Shown: positions 62,512-64,000 of the stretch, in pieces
How the letters are laid out: the number at the start of each line of letters is the position of its first letter
Position numbering within the stretch: position 1 is the first letter of the stretch
NCBI GenBank assembly: GCA_016721925.1
Contig: JADKHE010000014.1
Location: forward strand, 62,001-126,000
DNA from: Candidatus Skiveiella danica
GTDB taxonomy: Bacteria > Pseudomonadota > Gammaproteobacteria > Burkholderiales > Burkholderiaceae_C
Direction: 5' to 3'
DNA length: 64,000 nucleotides
The notes under the pieces: generated by a model
What the model was told of the DNA's origin: nothing
What the model saw: only the letters and a program-made list of their open reading frames with translations
Database searches by the model: none
Made by a program: the position numbers and the translations under genes

Positions 62512-62967
62512 ATGGCCGACCAAGATCCCGTGTTCCAGATCCAGCGCGTTTACCTGAAAGAGGCTTCGCTGGAGCAGCCCAATTCCCCCGCCATCCTGCT
62601 GGAACAGGAACAGCCCAATGTGGACATCCAGCTCGGCGTGGAAGCCAGCCCGGTGGCCGAGGGCGTGTTCGAGGTCTGTGTGACCGCCACGGTGCAGACC
62701 AAGATCAAGGACCGCACGGTGTTTCTGGTCGAGTGCAAGCAGGCCGGCATCTTCGAGATCCGCAACCTGCCCGAAGAGCAGATGGGCCCGATCATGGGCA
62801 TCGCCTGCCCGCAGATCGTCTACCCGTATCTGCGCGGCAACGTGGCCGACGTGATCACCCGCGCCGGTTTTCCGCCCGTGCACCTGGCCGAAATCAACTT
62901 CCAGGCCATGTACGAGCAGCAGCAGGCGCAGGCGGCTTCGGCGCCCGCTCCGGCCCAGTATTCCTGA
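62512..62967 (+). CDS. secB: protein-export chaperone SecB
   Basis: This 151-residue cytoplasmic tetrameric chaperone keeps preproteins unfolded and hands them to SecA. The N-terminal FQIQRVYLKEASLEQPN and the CPQIVYPYLRGNVADVI-type block are highly conserved. The C-terminal tail is Gln/Ala-rich. It lies 44 bases before gpsA, the standard pairing. Confidence 0.96.
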   Translation: MADQDPVFQIQRVYLKEASLEQPNSPAILLEQEQPNVDIQLGVEASPVAEGVFEVCVTATVQTKIKDRTVFLVECKQAGIFEIRNLPEEQMGPIMGIACPQIVYPYLRGNVADVITRAGFPPVHLAEINFQAMYEQQQAQAASAPAPAQYS

Positions 62968-62980
62968 TTCATTTCGCCTG

Positions 62981-63018
62981 ATTCCCAGCGTCGAATGGTC
63001 GTCTGATGCTATGAAAAT
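62981..63018 (+). repeat. short dispersed repeat, copy 13 (supplies start of gpsA)
   Basis: Reads ATTCCCAGCGTCGAATGGTC, then GTCTGAT, then GCTATGAAAAT. The ATGAAAAT end is the gpsA start codon and the following codon. Confidence 0.7.
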
Positions 63019-64000
63019 CATAGTATTCGGGGCCGGTGCGTGGGGTACTGCATTGGCTGTCAGTGCCGCGCGCCATCCCGATGGGCATGCGGTCGAGCTC
63101 TGGGCGCGGGATGCGGCTCAAGCCACGGCCATGCAGGGGCGGCGGGAAAACGCCCGCTACCTGCCGGGCATTGCGCTGCCACAGGCGCTGACCGTTCGGT
63201 GCGCGCCGGCCGTCGAGCTGGACGCATCCAGTGCCGACCTGGTCATCGTGGCAACGCCCATGGCCGGCCTGCGCGACACGCTCACCGCCCTGCAGGCCTG
63301 CACCGCGCCGGTGGCGTGGTTGTGCAAGGGTTTCGAGGCGCCCCAGACGGGGTCCGATCCGGCGACCGTCGGCATGCTCGGCCACGAAATCCGCGCTTCC
63401 GTGGCGCCGCGGCTGAAGGCCGGCGTGCTCAGTGGTCCGAGCTTTGCGCTGGAGGTGGCCAAGGGACAGCCGACGGCGCTCGTGGCCGCCAGTGAACATG
63501 CGCGGGTGCGCGAAGCGCTGGTGCAGGCGTTCCACAGTGCCACGCTGCGCGTCTACGCCAGCGACGATGTGCCTGGCGTGGAGGTGGGCGGCGCGGTGAA
63601 AAACGTGCTGGCCATTGCCACGGGGCTGTGTGACGGCCTGGCCCTGGGGCTGAACGCGCGCGCCGCCCTTGTCACCCGGGGGCTGGCCGAAATGACGCGG
63701 CTCGGCGTGGCTCTGGGTGCGCGGGCCGAAACCTTCATGGGCCTGTCCGGCCTGGGTGACCTGGTGCTGACCGCCACGGGCGACCTCAGCCGCAACCGCC
63801 GGGTGGGCCAGTTGCTGGCACAAGGCCTGAGCCTGCAGCAGGCCGTCGATTCGCTCGGACACGTTGCCGAGGGTGTCTACAGTGCGCGCACCGTGGTGCA
63901 GCGCGCAGCGGTGGCGGGCGTCGACATGCCGATCAGTGAGGCGGTGGTGGCACTGCTGGACGGGCGGCTTCGCCCGGTCGAGGCGGTGGCTGCGCTGATG
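63011..64000 (+). CDS. gpsA: NAD(P)-dependent glycerol-3-phosphate dehydrogenase, 3' end outside window
   Basis: The first 330 codons are present; the end lies beyond the window. The enzyme makes sn-glycerol-3-phosphate for phospholipid synthesis. Seen are the nucleotide loop VFGAGAWGTALA (residues 5-16), LSGPSFALEVAKGQPTA, the catalytic Lys region GGAVKNVLAIATG, and GLSGLGDLVLTATGDLSRNR. The start ATG at 63011 is formed by the end of a copy of the short repeat, and no obvious Shine-Dalgarno is seen ahead of it. Confidence 0.95.
   Translation, partial: MKIIVFGAGAWGTALAVSAARHPDGHAVELWARDAAQATAMQGRRENARYLPGIALPQALTVRCAPAVELDASSADLVIVATPMAGLRDTLTALQACTAPVAWLCKGFEAPQTGSDPATVGMLGHEIRASVAPRLKAGVLSGPSFALEVAKGQPTALVAASEHARVREALVQAFHSATLRVYASDDVPGVEVGGAVKNVLAIATGLCDGLALGLNARAALVTRGLAEMTRLGVALGARAETFMGLSGLGDLVLTATGDLSRNRRVGQLLAQGLSLQQAVDSLGHVAEGVYSARTVVQRAAVAGVDMPISEAVVALLDGRLRPVEAVAALM

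Overview
The window is about 66% G+C chromosomal DNA from a betaproteobacterium. Gene content and order (trxB | crp-ftsK-lolA-rarA, ileS-lspA, rhodanese-grxC-secB-gpsA, livHMGF, Bug-type tripartite tricarboxylate receptors) and several dispersed repeat types suggest a member of the Comamonadaceae (Acidovorax/Hydrogenophaga/Polaromonas-like). The assignment is inferred from gene families and was not tested by a search. About 60 protein genes fill nearly the whole window. I found no rRNA, tRNA, CRISPR array, phage or insertion sequence.

Layout. 0-6.3 kb: MoxR ATPase (partial), membrane serine protease, TatD nuclease, a long palindromic repeat, a DNA glycosylase, and a methyltransferase-fold protein coupled to an orphan PilB/GspE-type ATPase. 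6.4-12.3 kb: tripartite tricarboxylate transporter TctB-TctA plus a Bug receptor, a gamma-glutamyltransferase-like enzyme and a DMT exporter. 12.3-17.4 kb: M48 protease with an SH3 protein, SDR, DMT exporter, quinone reductase, lspA. 17.4-29.5 kb: ileS, ribF, HNH nuclease, two acyl-CoA dehydrogenases, yceH, purN, a DUF1653 protein, an RsmB-like methyltransferase, a desaturase and ribosomal proteins L33/L28. 29.6-35.9 kb: trxB, crp-like regulator, ftsK, lolA, rarA. 36-42 kb: livHMGF, a nudB-like gene, an EEP phosphohydrolase and cardiolipin synthase B. 42-47.5 kb: Gly/Cys-tailed protein, folE with a stand-alone BLUF photoreceptor, broken thioesterase, DMT exporter, DUF429 protein, Crp/Fnr regulator. 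47.7-53.1 kb: a probable catabolic operon (flavin dehydrogenase, BASS carrier, ThDP enzyme, hotdog thioesterase, ABM monooxygenase, small membrane protein). 53.3-58.5 kb: a MarR gene divergent from a Bug receptor-sulfatase-SulP operon, then a thermonuclease. 58.5-64 kb: ThiF/MoeB, C-terminal protease, gpmA, rhodanese, grxC, secB, gpsA (partial).

The most unusual signal is a family of short (about 35-40 bp) dispersed repeats, with 13 copies in both orientations. The core is roughly TCCCAGCGTCGAATGGTC, then 7-10 variable bases, then GCTATSAAAA. Several copies lie in frame inside protein genes (DNA glycosylase, acyl-CoA dehydrogenase, rarA, DUF429 protein). One supplies most of the hydrophobic export segment of the thermonuclease, one supplies the start of gpsA, and one supplies the stop codon of the DUF1653 gene.

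Three genes (trxB, ftsK, a thioesterase) each need exactly one extra base to restore a family-length protein. A sulP gene carries one in-frame amber codon, and a nudB-like gene has lost its Nudix glutamates. Because trxB and ftsK are normally indispensable, at least part of this pattern may be sequence error, so reading frames here should be checked against reads before biological conclusions are drawn.
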